From NCBI GenBank assembly GCA_003439945.1, contig QVRM01002124.1:1-64000 (forward strand): a stretch of DNA of 64,000 nt. Direction: 5' to 3'. Every line of letters begins with the position of its first letter. Within the stretch, counting starts at the first letter, position 1. The position numbers and the translations under genes are program-made. Of the stretch, positions 1 through 11,204 are shown piece after piece. The DNA is from Dermanyssus gallinae. Lineage: Eukaryota > Arthropoda > Arachnida > Mesostigmata > Dermanyssidae. The notes beneath the pieces are model-generated. The model had not been told where the DNA came from. It saw only the letters and a program-made list of their open reading frames with translations, and made no database searches.

Positions 1-1585
1 CCCATCGTCGTCGTCTCGTTGCACGCAGTTTCCTAGGCAGCAAACAGGCAGGCAAACAGGCTGCCCACAAGACAGGCCTAGTCCCGAAAGCTGGCTAGTA
101 CGGCTTCACGACGAGGATGGGTCGGAAGGTCATCATCCATTCTATAACCGCACTACTATGTCATCCGACATCGCGAGCACAGCGTCTAGCTCTAACGCAT
201 TTAGGGTAGCCGGCGTCCATCCGTCTGTCCGTGTGCTGCGGGCACGGCCAGCCTGCCCTGCCGCTCGCTACAGAAACGGAAACAAATTGGACTGTACGAC
301 AACGATTATGATCCAGCCATGCGTCTGCCGGCGGCGCGCAGGCCGATTACAATCAACGTTTCAATGTTATTAGTACTCGCGTTCGTTTGTCCATGCGCGT
401 GCGTGTAAACGCTACTACTACGAACTACTCGAACGCTGAGAACAGAACGCTAAAGCAAAAGGCACTCGATATGTCGACAACGTTGCCGTTGTCGGGATAA
501 AAACACTAACACACAAGAACAACAGCAACAGCTACATTTTCTGACGTAGGACAGACATAAATACTTGTTTGCTCTCGGCGAATTATCGAACGCATCTTAA
601 AAGGCACGCAAAAACCCGTTCCTCTCTGCCACCGCGCTCCCTCCCTTCCCTTGCTTTTTGCACAATGCTCGCGATACAAACGGAAGAGTTTGTTCAAACC
701 TCGCGCCCCTGTATTAACAGGTTTTGTTCGACGGAGCGTACACGTCAGTGATGGATAACGCCAATACTACTGGAAACTTTTCTACCAGACACTTGTTTCT
801 CCTCGCTTAAACGCTAGCAAGCATCTTGTAGAACGTCCGGTCGACCTCAGAAGCTGTATTCTTCATTACGTCGTCCCCTTCTAAGACGTTTGCCCAAAGC
901 TGTCCTGCTAGAGGGATTAACGTGCCCGCAAATCTTCTACTACAAACGAATACGGTAAGAAGAAATGTACCACCTGCTTCGGCTGGAATGAAAATATTGT
1001 ACGTAGCCAAAACGCGTCCCTTTTGAGCGCATACGACATCCAGGTCGATAAGCGATATGGTCCCTCTTGAAGTAGCAAAGCTTTTATATTTTTCGTTTTT
1101 ATTTACTTGAGGCAGTCACGATTGGCATTACGATTACCGTTCCGAGTGACATCTTCTCTGAGGACAGGACAGGGTTTTCGGCGTATATGACATGTCAAAC
1201 CTGAGTTTGCCAGGGTTCAAGGTTTAACTGGAGCGGTGGATACGTGCGCAACCGGGTCAGGCTCTGTCGTACGGCTCCTATATAGGATCACCTGTTCTTC
1301 CCGGCGAATTGATTTAGGAATTTTAGAGTATTCTTCACTATAGCCCGTCTTGTTCGGAGAGTCCGGTAAATTAGGCTAACGAGCCACAATGCACGCCGTC
1401 ATAGTTGACCGTCTCCTTCTGTGTATATGATATGCTTCAAAAAGCCTAAACGCTAGCAAATGTTGTTGTCAAAATACATAAGGCGCTGTATTTCTTATTG
1501 TGTTAGTTGTTTGTGCTATAAGGTGTTAACCTAACAAGGTTATAAAAATAAATTAACATGTTGTTCAAACAATTATAATGTTTGG

Positions 1586-1589
<4 letters not shown>
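1..1589. other. Gene-free unique sequence
   Basis: I see no recognisable coding, RNA or mobile feature. Short open frames at 158-373, 506-697 and 807-1010 have no domain-like content and overlap each other on both strands, so I treat them as chance. Confidence 0.6.
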
Positions 1590-1619
<30 letters not shown>

Positions 1620-1663
1620 ATATATATATATATATAAAATAGTTATAAGAAGAAGAAGAAGAA
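1590..1663. repeat. (TA)n array with following AAG run
   Basis: An alternating TA tract with one AAT interruption runs to about 1638. A short GAA/AAG run follows at about 1648-1663. Confidence 0.9.
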
Positions 1664-2931
1664 CCTGTCATAGGCGCCATGAATGATTAGGAAGCAAGCA
1701 GAGCATTGTTGAGCTTTGTCTCTAAAAGTTCATGCCTTCGCAACATGTAACAAGAGTTGAAATGGGTTCATTGCAAAATAATTTCGTGCTCCGACAATAA
1801 TTCGCTTAGTATTTCGCCGACCATGCACCGGTTTCAAATAGAGATCGTCTTTCACAAGAAGACGTCCACACGTATGTTTCCACACAAGACACCATACGGT
1901 GGCTCTGGTATCACAAAAGCCGTAATAAGACCGAGAGGGGAGTGGGCCCAAATGCACAAACGTATCTAATGCGGGTCTTTATATCCTTATATATGATGCC
2001 GACTACGTAGTAAACAGTGATTGGCAACGCATTTTTTGACCGACTATGGCCTTTCCCGTTAGCTCATTGCAAATGGTCTGAATCGGTAGATCCAATATTG
2101 TCGTTTCGAATCATTTGTGTAGATTGCTATAACCTTCTATATACATTTTTGCATCGGCACCAGATCACCAAAAACGGATGCTGAATAAAGGATCTAGCAA
2201 GAGTTTCTTGAGAACTCCTAAACAAAAAGGTCATATAATAAGGTAGAACTTCAATGACTATGTATAGCTGAATGATTAGTCTAACCTACTTGAAGTCTTG
2301 TCCATGAGATTGATAGAAGAACGTTTCAAAATCATCAGGCATCAGTGACTTGTGACATTAGAGCCCTGACGGAGGCTAACGAGCGGAACGAATATATTTT
2401 TCTATATATATATCTTCTAATTATACTAGAAGGTTATAATCGGACTGATAATTTTGAGCATATGTTTTATATTATAAGTGGGTTAACATAACATAATTGA
2501 TTTATGTTCTCTTTTCGTTTACTACTTTTATGCTCACGCGTAGTCTTTCTATAAAAAAGAAACCCAACTGCACTTACAGGCTTAACTATTATTGTGCACG
2601 CGCGAATATTCAGTACAGACAACATACAGATAGATACGGATACGGGCGACGTTTAGCTTTGTAACTGCACTCGCTTGTCTACATGTCTCTCGCCTGTGTT
2701 GCCACACAATTGCAAGGGCACCGATAAAACGCCGGAGAACTTTTTCGCTTATCTCTTTGCCACAACGAAGGCAATGGCACAGTCTGCGTACGGCAAGTGT
2801 GTCAACCGCGACTTCAATCCGTCTCGCAGGGCCGCGGTCCCGACAGACCACTCTCAGTTATCTTCTTCTTCTTCTCGGGGGGTCATTTTGTAGGCATCAG
2901 GTCTTGGACGATGACCGACTACTTTGCGCAA
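1664..2931. other. Gene-free sequence
   Basis: Nothing recognisable. The sequence is AT-rich up to about 2560 and then becomes more GC-balanced. The open frames near 2582-2984 on both strands are low-complexity (Ser/Pro/Arg-rich) and mutually overlapping. Confidence 0.55.
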
Positions 2932-2948
2932 CCCCCCCCCCCCCCCCC
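2932..2948. repeat. Poly(C) tract
   Basis: A run of 17 C residues. Such homopolymers are prone to length error in sequencing, so frames read across it are unreliable. Confidence 0.95.
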
Positions 2949-3019
2949 GACTCGTTATTCGGCCTAGTTCGGCCTGAATGTTAGGCCTGTAATGCTCATC
3001 CGAGCCGAAGTCGAAGAAG

Positions 3020-3535
3020 AACAGAACCCTTGACATCAGCACGAACTGCAGCCGCTCGCACACTAACAGCGACAGCAGATGCCGCAGAACCCTCCCCCCA
3101 CGCAGCAGAACCCCCACGCCAAGGATCAGAAGTAACACGGAAAGTCTCTATCTTCGAAAGGATGACAACAACAACAACTGCTACGATCAGGAAAGCATCC
3201 GGAAGCAACTCAAATCGGGGCACGTCGTAGTTCTCCCATCGGGTTACTTCGTCAAGGACAATAGGACTGGCGACGGTTCCTGCGGCGACGCAGTGACCGC
3301 AGAAGCAGCGACAGTAACATCAGTGACCTCAGCAACAAAGTAAGCAACAACGAATAGACAAATAGCAGAAGCAAGAATAAAAACAGAGTGCAACAGTAGC
3401 AGCAATGACAGCACATTAAAAGAACAGAAACACAACAATGAAGGCAACAACGACAACAGGAGCAGGAACAGCTGTAACAGCAGCGACATTAACACGTGCA
3501 ACACCAAACTCTGAGCAACAGTAACAACAATGTCT
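3020..3535. repeat. CAA/CAG/GAC-rich low-complexity block
   Basis: A dense, imperfect series of CAA, CAG, AAC and GAC triplets. The open frames here, such as the Leu/Val-rich antisense frame at 3244-3507, arise from the triplet composition. Similar islands recur at 8.3, 9.0, 22.3, 48.3, 51.2-51.6 and 61.1-62.1 kb. Confidence 0.7.
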
Positions 3536-3839
3536 ATTGTAAGCTAACTGCTGTTAATCATTTGTTATATGGTCTCCGTCTACAATACTGCATTATATTT
3601 CAGTCGGCATCTCAATTCGTTCCTCGTTCCAAAAGCCAATTTCCTTGCATTGAAGCACCCGTGTCTCCTCTTATTTTCGTCTCAACTTAGTATCAAACTA
3701 ACTCATAATTGATTCCACCTTATGCTATGTATTGAAATCTGTGCAGGAGTCAGTAGGAATAAGTAATTTTTTCGGATTTAAATCAATGAATAGGCAAGAC
3801 GATAAGACACTCTTTAGCTTTATCTATCACAGACGTTTT

Positions 3840-5654
3840 GGATCTTGAGGATTTGCTAAACCTGCTATCAGCATCGAGATTAAGTGGATCAACTCGGAAT
3901 GCTTACATGGACTTGCGCAAAAAATATCGGTCTTTGGCATCTACAAATAAGGAGGAATCCTTTATAAAACAAAAGCACAAGAACAACTCTACCGTGCCGC
4001 CCAGTCAGCGCAGGTGATTCGCAGTGGCACAATTCTTAAAAATGTGTTTCATTGACAATTAGAGTGCTTGTTTAACTTCACCAATACAGCTCCTCGGGAG
4101 ATTCAAATTGTAGTAGAACCTGATGAGGAATCTGAAATAGCTCCAATAACTTCTCCAGAGAGACCCACTTGTTACAGTGAGGCTCTCGAGGTTATTGGTC
4201 AAGCGAAAAGGAATAGAGCCTTTGGTGTCAAAATGTGGTGGGAATGCATACTTAAAGTTATCCCAAATGAACAAGGTGATCCTACTGATATCCGGGGCAC
4301 TGCCAAAAAGAGTTGCATTTATAAGAACTTAGCATCGGTGTTCACAACTCGCATTTCGACATTCCTCCATTGCCGCAACATAATCCCGCAAGAGCCGCAT
4401 GGATTCCGTAAAAGGAAATCAGCATTCTTTGGAATTATTATGCGAAGTGAAGAAAAGCCTGGAATGCCATAACGAAAGGTTTATATATGCCTTATTTGTT
4501 GATCTGAAGTCTGCTTTAGGCACTGCTTCGCAAAATACTGTACTCTAGAAACTTGCCATTGCAGGTGTCTAGAGTACAGTATTTTGCGCATACACTCTAA
4601 TCGCCAGCATTCTCCAAGCAAATCCGATCATTTTTAGCGACGCGATTTGTGAGCATGAGCTCGTTACCCAGACCGGTGATGCTGTGGGTAGCAGTTTTAG
4701 CCATCGGCTTTTTTTTACCTTTCTCAGCAACGTGCCATCAATAATTCACAAGGAACACAAGATGGTCGGAGTCAAATTGTACGCTGACGATATCGTCATG
4801 TTCAGTCGCGACAAGTTGGAATTGCAGCATTATACGCACCCTAAAGCAGCCCTGCAAAAACAACGGTCCTCAGATCAATGCAGAGGACACTAAAGCCATA
4901 AAATGTAGACCGGAACCACAGCTTGCTCGTTCTGATCGCTTGATACTTAGTACTAGTGTAGTCGAGTTTGTTAACACCTTCTGCTATTTTGGGGTTAACT
5001 TTTCGATCAAGAGCACAACCTTCGAACAGCACATCGCCGAACGGGAGAGAAAAGTCTAGGCTCAATGTTGACAGTTAAAAAGTCTCAACAATACTCTTCG
5101 AGCATGCTAAAAGTACTTTTGATCTAAACGTTGCTTCGGTGGCGGCCTCTGGCGTCCAGGTTAAGTGGAAGCATCTCAGCCCATCACGGATAGATTAACT
5201 AGATACGTGTAGCTCGCGTCTTTCAAACTAGCGATGGATTCACCATGCGAAAAACGGCTAGTTTACCTCATGACATTTACTCAGTCGCATCTGGAAGATC
5301 TAGTGTCTAGATTTATTATCCCGGAAATCCCTGTTTTTCTTCAGTTCAGAGAACGTTTCATAAATAAAATCTAAGCAATTCCCAAATCAATTCTTCGAAT
5401 CGCCAGTAATGATCACGGAGACCTGGCAGAGACCAATACAACCCAAATGACATCTTGTGGTCCAGTATTCATTTCATAGATGCCACCCAAAATTCTGCCA
5501 TAGAAGAGATCCTGACATTAGCTATGTATGCCGTTTATGCGACCATGCGTCCTGTGTGCTATCTCGATACTTGTCCGAGAGTAATTTCTAATACGCAATT
5601 AGCTCAATGATATTTCATTACTCATATGTGTTTGTCTATATATATATATATATT
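3840..5654 (+). pseudogene. Decayed LINE reverse transcriptase (plus strand) with (TA)n tail
   Basis: This is a non-LTR reverse transcriptase remnant broken by many frameshifts and stops. Pieces in order are: about 4068-4472, with a region like the RT 'fingers' (a GFRKRKSA motif matching the family's GFRxGRS, preceded by IPNEQGD); about 4470-4530, with an FVDLKSA match to the palm motif A (F-x-D-x-x-x-A-F); and 4684-4893, with LYADDIVMFS, the catalytic YADD at 4780-4791 kept intact. A later piece (about 4890-5060) looks like the thumb region. The relic then becomes unreadable and ends at a short (TA)n run at about 5637-5654. The clade cannot be fixed from so damaged a copy. It codes for nothing now. 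Confidence 0.75.
4529..4588. repeat. Perfect 21-bp inverted repeat inside the RT remnant
   Basis: Arms at 4529-4549 and 4568-4588 are exact reverse complements separated by 18 nt. They lie just after the palm motif A piece. The arrangement suggests a local inverted duplication within the old LINE rather than part of the original coding sequence. Confidence 0.85.
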
Positions 5655-5754
5655 TATTTTTAATGTGAAATTTATACTTCGCGAATATTCGAATTTTCGA
5701 ATTCGATATGTATTAAATTTTTTTACATATTATGGCGCGATAAATAAATGTATA
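5655..5754. other. AT-rich spacer
   Basis: An AT-rich stretch between the LINE remnant and the next inverted-repeat element. It ends in TATA just before the element terminus. Confidence 0.6.
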
Positions 5755-6135
5755 CAGGGTGTCCGGAATTAGTTGAAGATTGATATAGGTAATTGTAGAG
5801 CTCGTTAAATCAAATATATTTTCTAATGGAACATGGTCTCTGAGACGTGTTGTTTCGGAGTGAGAGCAATAATACTGATATCCGTGACACTGATGTTATT
5901 GCCCCACATAGAAGCACAAAATGTGCAATGGCGAGACAACTAGTTCTCCTGTAGAAAAAACTAGGCGCATAGTCGTGTTTGTGACAAAATCTGCTTCCTC
6001 CGAAGAACAAATAACGCTGGCCAGGAGATGCGATATTTAGAAGAAAGTTCGCAAAAATTAGGTTATTTTATTAGATTTCACATCCAACACCTCTAAAAAA
6101 GAACCCTACGACCATCCACAGTGCTCAAAACAACT
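5755..6135 (+). mobile_element. Solo half of the Tc1-like foldback family (diverged left arm)
   Basis: It starts with the terminal motif CAGGGTGT preceded by TA, and follows the left arm of the foldback element at 32361-33277 through most of its length. Shared blocks include the GTAGAGCTCGTTAAA segment, AGCACAAAATGTGC, and GCGAGACAAC. The match continues a short way past the arm into the interior (the ACCCTAC...CCA...CAG.GCTCAAA stretch). Divergence is high, so it is old. I see no matching right arm downstream, so it is a truncated copy. Confidence 0.8.
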
Positions 6136-6799
6136 AACATTCAGCAGGAGGCACTGCGACCTCTGATAGGGCTGCATTCCTTGCTGGGCAAGTTGAAAGG
6201 GCTTACCTTGTAACGAAAGATAACGGCATAGATGACAGACCTTTGGGCAGTCGGACCTTAATAGGGATATCTGCCCAGCTTGCGAACTTTCATTTAGGAG
6301 AGGCTGCATCGACACATAACGACCAAGCACGAAGGTGTCACCCGTAATAATGACGACGCGTCACAGCCCTCGAACTCTCGGTTTACCCCATATGCGTTAG
6401 TCAGCGTTATTCGAGATGGCACTCTCCGCTGGCGGTTGGTCGGCATCGTGCCAAAGTCAGTACGCAGACAGGTAGCCGAGAACTTTACAAAGACCCTGTG
6501 CTAAGTCGCAAAGGACAATGACGGCCCGGTCTGATTTTCCTGTACTTCTTCGCGCCAGGTGTCCTCCACCTCCCCGATGGTGCGATGGACGACCGCTAAT
6601 TAGCGGTAATCGTCCGGAAGAACCTCCGCGACTTAAATGATGGGAGACTGATGGTTTAACAACGGTAGCAATCCTACTCCAAACCTACACCCCCGGCAGC
6701 TTGTGGTCGATATCGCCTGCCTAGCTACTTCCAAGCTCTTGGAAGACGACGTTTCTTCGGTGGCCAGGGTATTTATCTCGAAAGACAGGGCTGGCGTCC
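6136..6799. other. Probable 5' part of a decayed LINE
   Basis: No clean reading frame. Short stretches in changing frames hint at a zinc-finger-like N-terminal region of a LINE (for example a CPAC-like peptide near 6270), and the next segment is a clear RT fragment on the same strand. I cannot define boundaries. Confidence 0.3.
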
Positions 6800-7320
6800 T
6801 CCTTATGTACCCTTGCCACCCGCCACATCAGGCGACAGTGTCAGGTCTGCCGTGAAACGTTTTCGTGTAACGCCTCTTGCAAGATCTGCTGTTCCTCGCC
6901 CCAGGGGTCTGTCGCCGACCGGTTCGCGCCTGCGGTGCATTCGATGCGCTCCTTCCTGTAGCAACTCTGGAGCCACTCTTGTAGTCAAACCTGACTTCAG
7001 AAGCGCCTCCAACAGTCTCCGGAGGGATCACCTGTTGGATCCGGTCAAAGTCTGGGCCCCGAGTATGTTCCATCAGTTTCCTCCGATAGCCGTCATGATA
7101 TCGCGAACTGGAGTGCAGCAGGGCGACCCACTGCCCCTCCTCTTTTTCTGCTTTGCAATCAAAGAGCTAGTCGACTCCTTCAAGTGCTCTCTAAGCGTAG
7201 TGCAAGCGTATTGCGTTGCCTCTGAAGTTCTAAGGAACATCCACAGAGTCGTCGAGTTCGTTGAGCGAAATGGTCTGATCGTAAACCCGGCAAAGTGTTT
7301 GGTCTAAGAAAGGCCAGGTC
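6800..7320 (+). pseudogene. RT fragment of the WYLDDG-type LINE family
   Basis: The frame 6813-7307 (164 aa) carries the reverse transcriptase segment NSLRRDHLLDPVK at residues about 67-79 and GVQQGDPLPLLFF at about 101-113. The family reads N-S-x-R-R-D and G-V-Q-Q-G-D-P-L-G-P-L-L-F, so a Gly is lost. The peptide then jumps to a region matching residues after the catalytic loop (VEFVERNGLIVNPAKC), so the YxDD motif itself appears deleted. A similar post-YLDD segment exists in the copy at 33.66 kb (SGLVLNTAKCEMFAPG), which supports one family. It is non-functional. Confidence 0.7.
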
Positions 7321-8578
7321 TCTAGCTGTACGATCCAGTGGCCTAGCGTGCGTCCTGTTTGCTGCAAAAATGAAAGCAGCGGCTCTGATTCTAGCTAGCA
7401 GATGTACATAGAAGAGCGGGCGATTTCCTCAGACAATGCCTGCCGCTGTATGTGTAACGGGACAGTGCGGCTTCGGTCTGGGGAACCTTTCAGGGATGGC
7501 TGATACCCAAATCTTTAAGGGTAAATAAAATATATTCGTATGAAAAAGATTCCTATATGCATATACTTAGTGTAAAGTGTATGGATCCTTGGTACTGCCT
7601 TTGGATTTTACTTGGTTTGCTTTGTGTAAACGCACAAACTTGCAGCAGCGTCTTGATATCCGTAGTATTCGCTCAACAAGCACTAAGCAACAACAACCAT
7701 ACTCAAGCGTTAGCATATGTAGAACAATAGATTGGCAGCCATGTGCTGCATCTTACGTATAATAATTACAATGAGATCGACTGCTTTCAAGGAAGCCCAT
7801 CAATCACAGTGAGCACCGTTACATCATTACAAACAGATAGACATAGCCTAATTACCACTTGCAACATTTTGGATATGTCAATACAATGTGCGTAAGTAAC
7901 GTCCGTTGTAGATTCTTGTCCGCGAAATGCTTACCATCTGCAGCAATATATCTGTTCCCATGCTTTTGTCGGCGCCAGATGCAGCGTCTGCCAAGGAACA
8001 ATATGACGCCCGATGGATGCGATCACCCTGTCTAGGTTTTCAAGGTGTGATCAACGTCGACTTTGTAGCAGGTTGCATTGCAACAATTGTAATATGTAGA
8101 CGTATGCTACTCATTGCCAAAGAGTGCCTAGCAATGCTTGTGAACCAAATTTTAAGTACATAGTAATGTTTGTGGATCTAAACAACGTTCTCTCTTTTAG
8201 ATTTGATGGCGAATATATTCCAGAAATTTCTAATTGGGGGTCAGTTCCAAATGGCACCGGCGCCCACGCGTTGCATATGATCGTATGTTAGTGCAATAGC
8301 TCCTGCAGCAATAGTCACATGAACAACAACAACCTTAGTAGCAACAACAACAACAAGGAGAGAATCTGTCTGCTCGTTTCGCAAAAGTATCGCACGGTCA
8401 TCTGAGTACGAGAAGATAGAATCTGACACAGCCTGCACCTCGAGACGCATCTCCACTTTCCTGGCAGCTTAGATTAATTACATAGCTTGGACGATATATT
8501 GTTGATGAGGCCTGTGTTTGTGTTCATGCGTGTTCATCGTCGTCGGTACAATCCATCGTGAATCGGTCAAGTGGCTTC

Positions 8579-8580
<2 letters not shown>
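7321..8580. other. No gene seen
   Basis: Possibly includes the tail of the LINE relic up to about 7530, where an AATAAA-like run occurs. The rest is unique sequence, with a CAA-rich patch at about 8320-8360. No supported frame or RNA. Confidence 0.5.

Positions 8581-8581
<1 letters not shown>

Positions 8582-8618
<37 letters not shown>
8582..8618. repeat. (TA)n array
   Basis: Uninterrupted alternating TA of about 37 bp. Confidence 0.95.
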
Positions 8619-8620
<2 letters not shown>

Positions 8621-9018
8621 GTTATCGATTTGTATCTCAGTGTGATCGAGATTGGGCACGGTGTGTTATTCACTTCTTACGAGCACTATATTAAAAGGCA
8701 TCGACGATTAGTCAATCTGTCAGGCCGTTACTCACTGAGGCAAGTATTGAGGCCGTAAAAACGAAGTAGGCAAAGATAAAGACGAAGAAGATGAAGACGA
8801 AAAGCAAAGGGGGCGGTTCTGCTTCGTTGCAGATGAGATTGGACAGAGAAGAAATGACGACGCTCGGGCACAGGCATAGTTTCGGTGTCCGAGAGAATTA
8901 GGCGACTGAGATTAGCCAATGAACTCTATGGAACGGCAGAGGCAATAATAACAACAACAACAACACAGCAGTGGCAATCAACACCACCTACAACAATAGT
9001 AACAACAACAACAACAAC

Positions 9019-9241
9019 AAAAGTGGACACAGTAGATAGTGTGGAGTAGATTTAGAAACAGTATACACAAACACGGGTGTCGTTAATATTGAACTATTTG
9101 TGCTGACGTTTGTATCAGACGTATATATATATATATATATAGATATAGGCACTGATACAAACATGAGCACAAGTAGTCCAATATTAACGACACCCGTTGT
9201 GTTTACTGTTTCTAAATCTACCCCACACTATCCACTTTTGT
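9019..9241. repeat. Palindrome with about 95-bp arms and a TA core (MITE-like)
   Basis: The left arm (about 9019-9120) and right arm (about 9150-9241) are imperfect reverse complements around a (TA)n core at 9121-9143. Both arms contain GGGTGTCGTTAATATTG and the AGATTTAGAAACAGTA block. As a result both strands encode nearly the same short peptide. Arm identity is high but with small indels, and no coding capacity exists. It could be a small foldback MITE or an inverted duplication around a TA tract. Confidence 0.85.
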
Positions 9242-9465
9242 TATATATATACATGTGCACATCTGTAGCGTACGTATATGAATTGAATATATATACATAC
9301 ACCGCCGTAGGCGAAAAGCGGATGTTAGTTGGCTATATTTGCGGGTGAGCAGCCGTAGGAGGAAGATTACTTTCCAGCTGCAGGCAACAGCATGGTTGAG
9401 TCTAATAATGGCTCCTCGCAATACGTGCTTAGTGAACAGTTAGTAGGACAGAGTTACTGACTGAC

Positions 9466-9473
9466 ATATATAT

Positions 9474-9504
<31 letters not shown>
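9466..9504. repeat. (TA)n array
   Basis: An alternating TA tract with one AAA interruption. Confidence 0.95.
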
Positions 9505-9754
9505 GGTCGAACTAATTAAGAAGGAAGATCATGGCCAGAAGGGGGGCTAACAAAAGAAGCACCATATTATAAGTTGGTAAACGAACGAAAGTTTGAATCA
9601 ACAAATCTGCGTGTCAAATCGCGATATGCATTTACAAGGGCACAGTCACAGCAGATAGACATAGATATGCCAAATATACAAGGGTTTACCCATCTCAGCT
9701 TAGTTTGTATGCTTCATGAATATGACTAAACACATACACTCTGAAAGTGAGCAC

Positions 9755-9758
<4 letters not shown>

Positions 9759-9790
<32 letters not shown>
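9759..9790. repeat. (TA)n array
   Basis: An uninterrupted TA tract. It opens the frame 9747-10304, which I do not accept as a gene. Confidence 0.95.
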
Positions 9791-9793
<3 letters not shown>

Positions 9794-10356
9794 TCTAAAT
9801 AATAGACACAATTGCGTAATTTTCATGCAATTAGAGCATTTTGCTATCCCAGAAGTGACTTTGTGTCTAAATGAGATGTATCTATCTCTTGACGTATTGG
9901 CAAGTAATATTGGGAAAGCTGGCGTTAGCTATCGTGCAGTCCATTCAGAGGGCCGGCCGGCTGGCGGGTATAGAGACAGCATGAGACTGATTATTGCGAC
10001 GACGCTGCTGCTGCTCGCGTGGCGTACTTTTACGTCTCTGTGCAGCTTCGATCTGATTCAGTTGTGCTGCTCGAGGGAGCAAAGTGCAAGCGGAGGGAAG
10101 ATCCACTACTCGTCAGTCAGCTGTCGAAGCAGAAACCGAAGAAGAAGAGTACAGAAAAAAGAACAGCCCAAAGAAAGCAAGTCAAGGTTGCGAGATGCGC
10201 AGAACACTCAGCAAAACTGGGCGAGAAGACAACAGATACGAGCTAAAAGGTCATCTGCGCCGCGGCCTCCAGCCTTGACCATCTGGCGTGCTTTCCGCCG
10301 TTAGCTAGCTGCCTTTCATAATGCTACGCATTTTTTTCTGCCTCCCTTATGTGCCG
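9791..10356. other. No supported gene
   Basis: A 185-codon open frame runs through here, but its N-terminus is microsatellite-encoded (Tyr-Ile repeats) and the rest is basic and low-complexity. Two other frames are open over the same bases. I see no domain. Confidence 0.5.
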
Positions 10357-10389
10357 TCTCTTTCTCTCTCTTTCTTTCTCTCCCTCTCC

Positions 10390-10443
<54 letters not shown>
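10357..10443. repeat. Compound (CT)n-(TA)n microsatellite
   Basis: A CT-rich tract of about 49 bp is followed directly by a 38-bp TA tract. Confidence 0.95.
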
Positions 10444-10449
<6 letters not shown>

Positions 10450-10519
10450 TCTTGTAATCAGCAACAAGACGCTTCGAGAAAATCAAAGCATCCATTGCGA
10501 CAGACGTATTGAAGCACAC

Positions 10520-10542
10520 TATATATATATATATATATATAT
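10520..10542. repeat. (TA)n array
   Basis: A short alternating TA tract. Confidence 0.9.
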
Positions 10543-10689
10543 TTATATTTGCATTTCGATATTCGAACCGTGTCTATTGTTTGCAATGTGGACTCATTGG
10601 TTTGATGATTTGTTCTTATACATGTGTATATTTGTACAAGAGGTGACAGATTGCCAACTTGTTGGGTCTTATTGACGTATAAGACCTGA

Positions 10690-11150
10690 TTGATGAATCC
10701 GCATGTACAACCTCAATCAGGACTGCCTGACTGACTTGGCCACTACACCGCAAGGAGCAGGCGCCTGATTTGTGATCTACGCGGATGATCTTGTGATCAT
10801 GGCGAAATCAAGGAAACATGTGCATTTCTATATAAACGAAACGGCTCAGCGGTATGGCATTAATTGGCTTGCGGTCATTGCAACGAGCACAAAGATAATG
10901 CGATTAAGCCACGCAAGAGCCTACGCAGCAGGCAATACATTTATAAAGGTAAATGACCAGCTGGTAAAACCTGAAAACAGCTTTCCAGACCTGGGGGTTC
11001 ACCTGAGTCCTAAGTTTAATTTTACTAGGCGCAGCCGGGATCAAGCGTGCTCAAGCGTGCATTCAGAAGAACCGATCACTGATAACACGGATTACATCTA
11101 TCATCACACATTATGCATAGTCTGTAATTGTGCAGTCATTGAAATTTGAC
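10690..11150 (+). pseudogene. LINE reverse transcriptase fragment, palm and thumb
   Basis: The frame 10772-11149 begins with IYADDLVIMAKS, which is the RT motif C with an intact YADD. It continues with a region of the kind that follows it in LINE RTs (AQRYGINWL, then STKIMRL, then FPDLGVHLSPKFNFT, the 'F/Y-x-x-LGVxL' element). Upstream of the YADD motif the frame is closed. The fragment has no 5' RT motifs or endonuclease, so it is a truncated, dead copy. It belongs to a different lineage from the neighbouring fragment at 11.2 kb, judged by the sequence around the motif. Confidence 0.65.
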
Positions 11151-11204
11151 CGATATCTTATTATGACATGCAGGGAATTAGAATCTACGTGTTTGCGAAA
11201 AATA

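Noticed and set aside
9747..10304. 185-codon plus-strand frame
   Set aside because: It starts in a microsatellite, two other frames are open over the same bases, and there is no domain.
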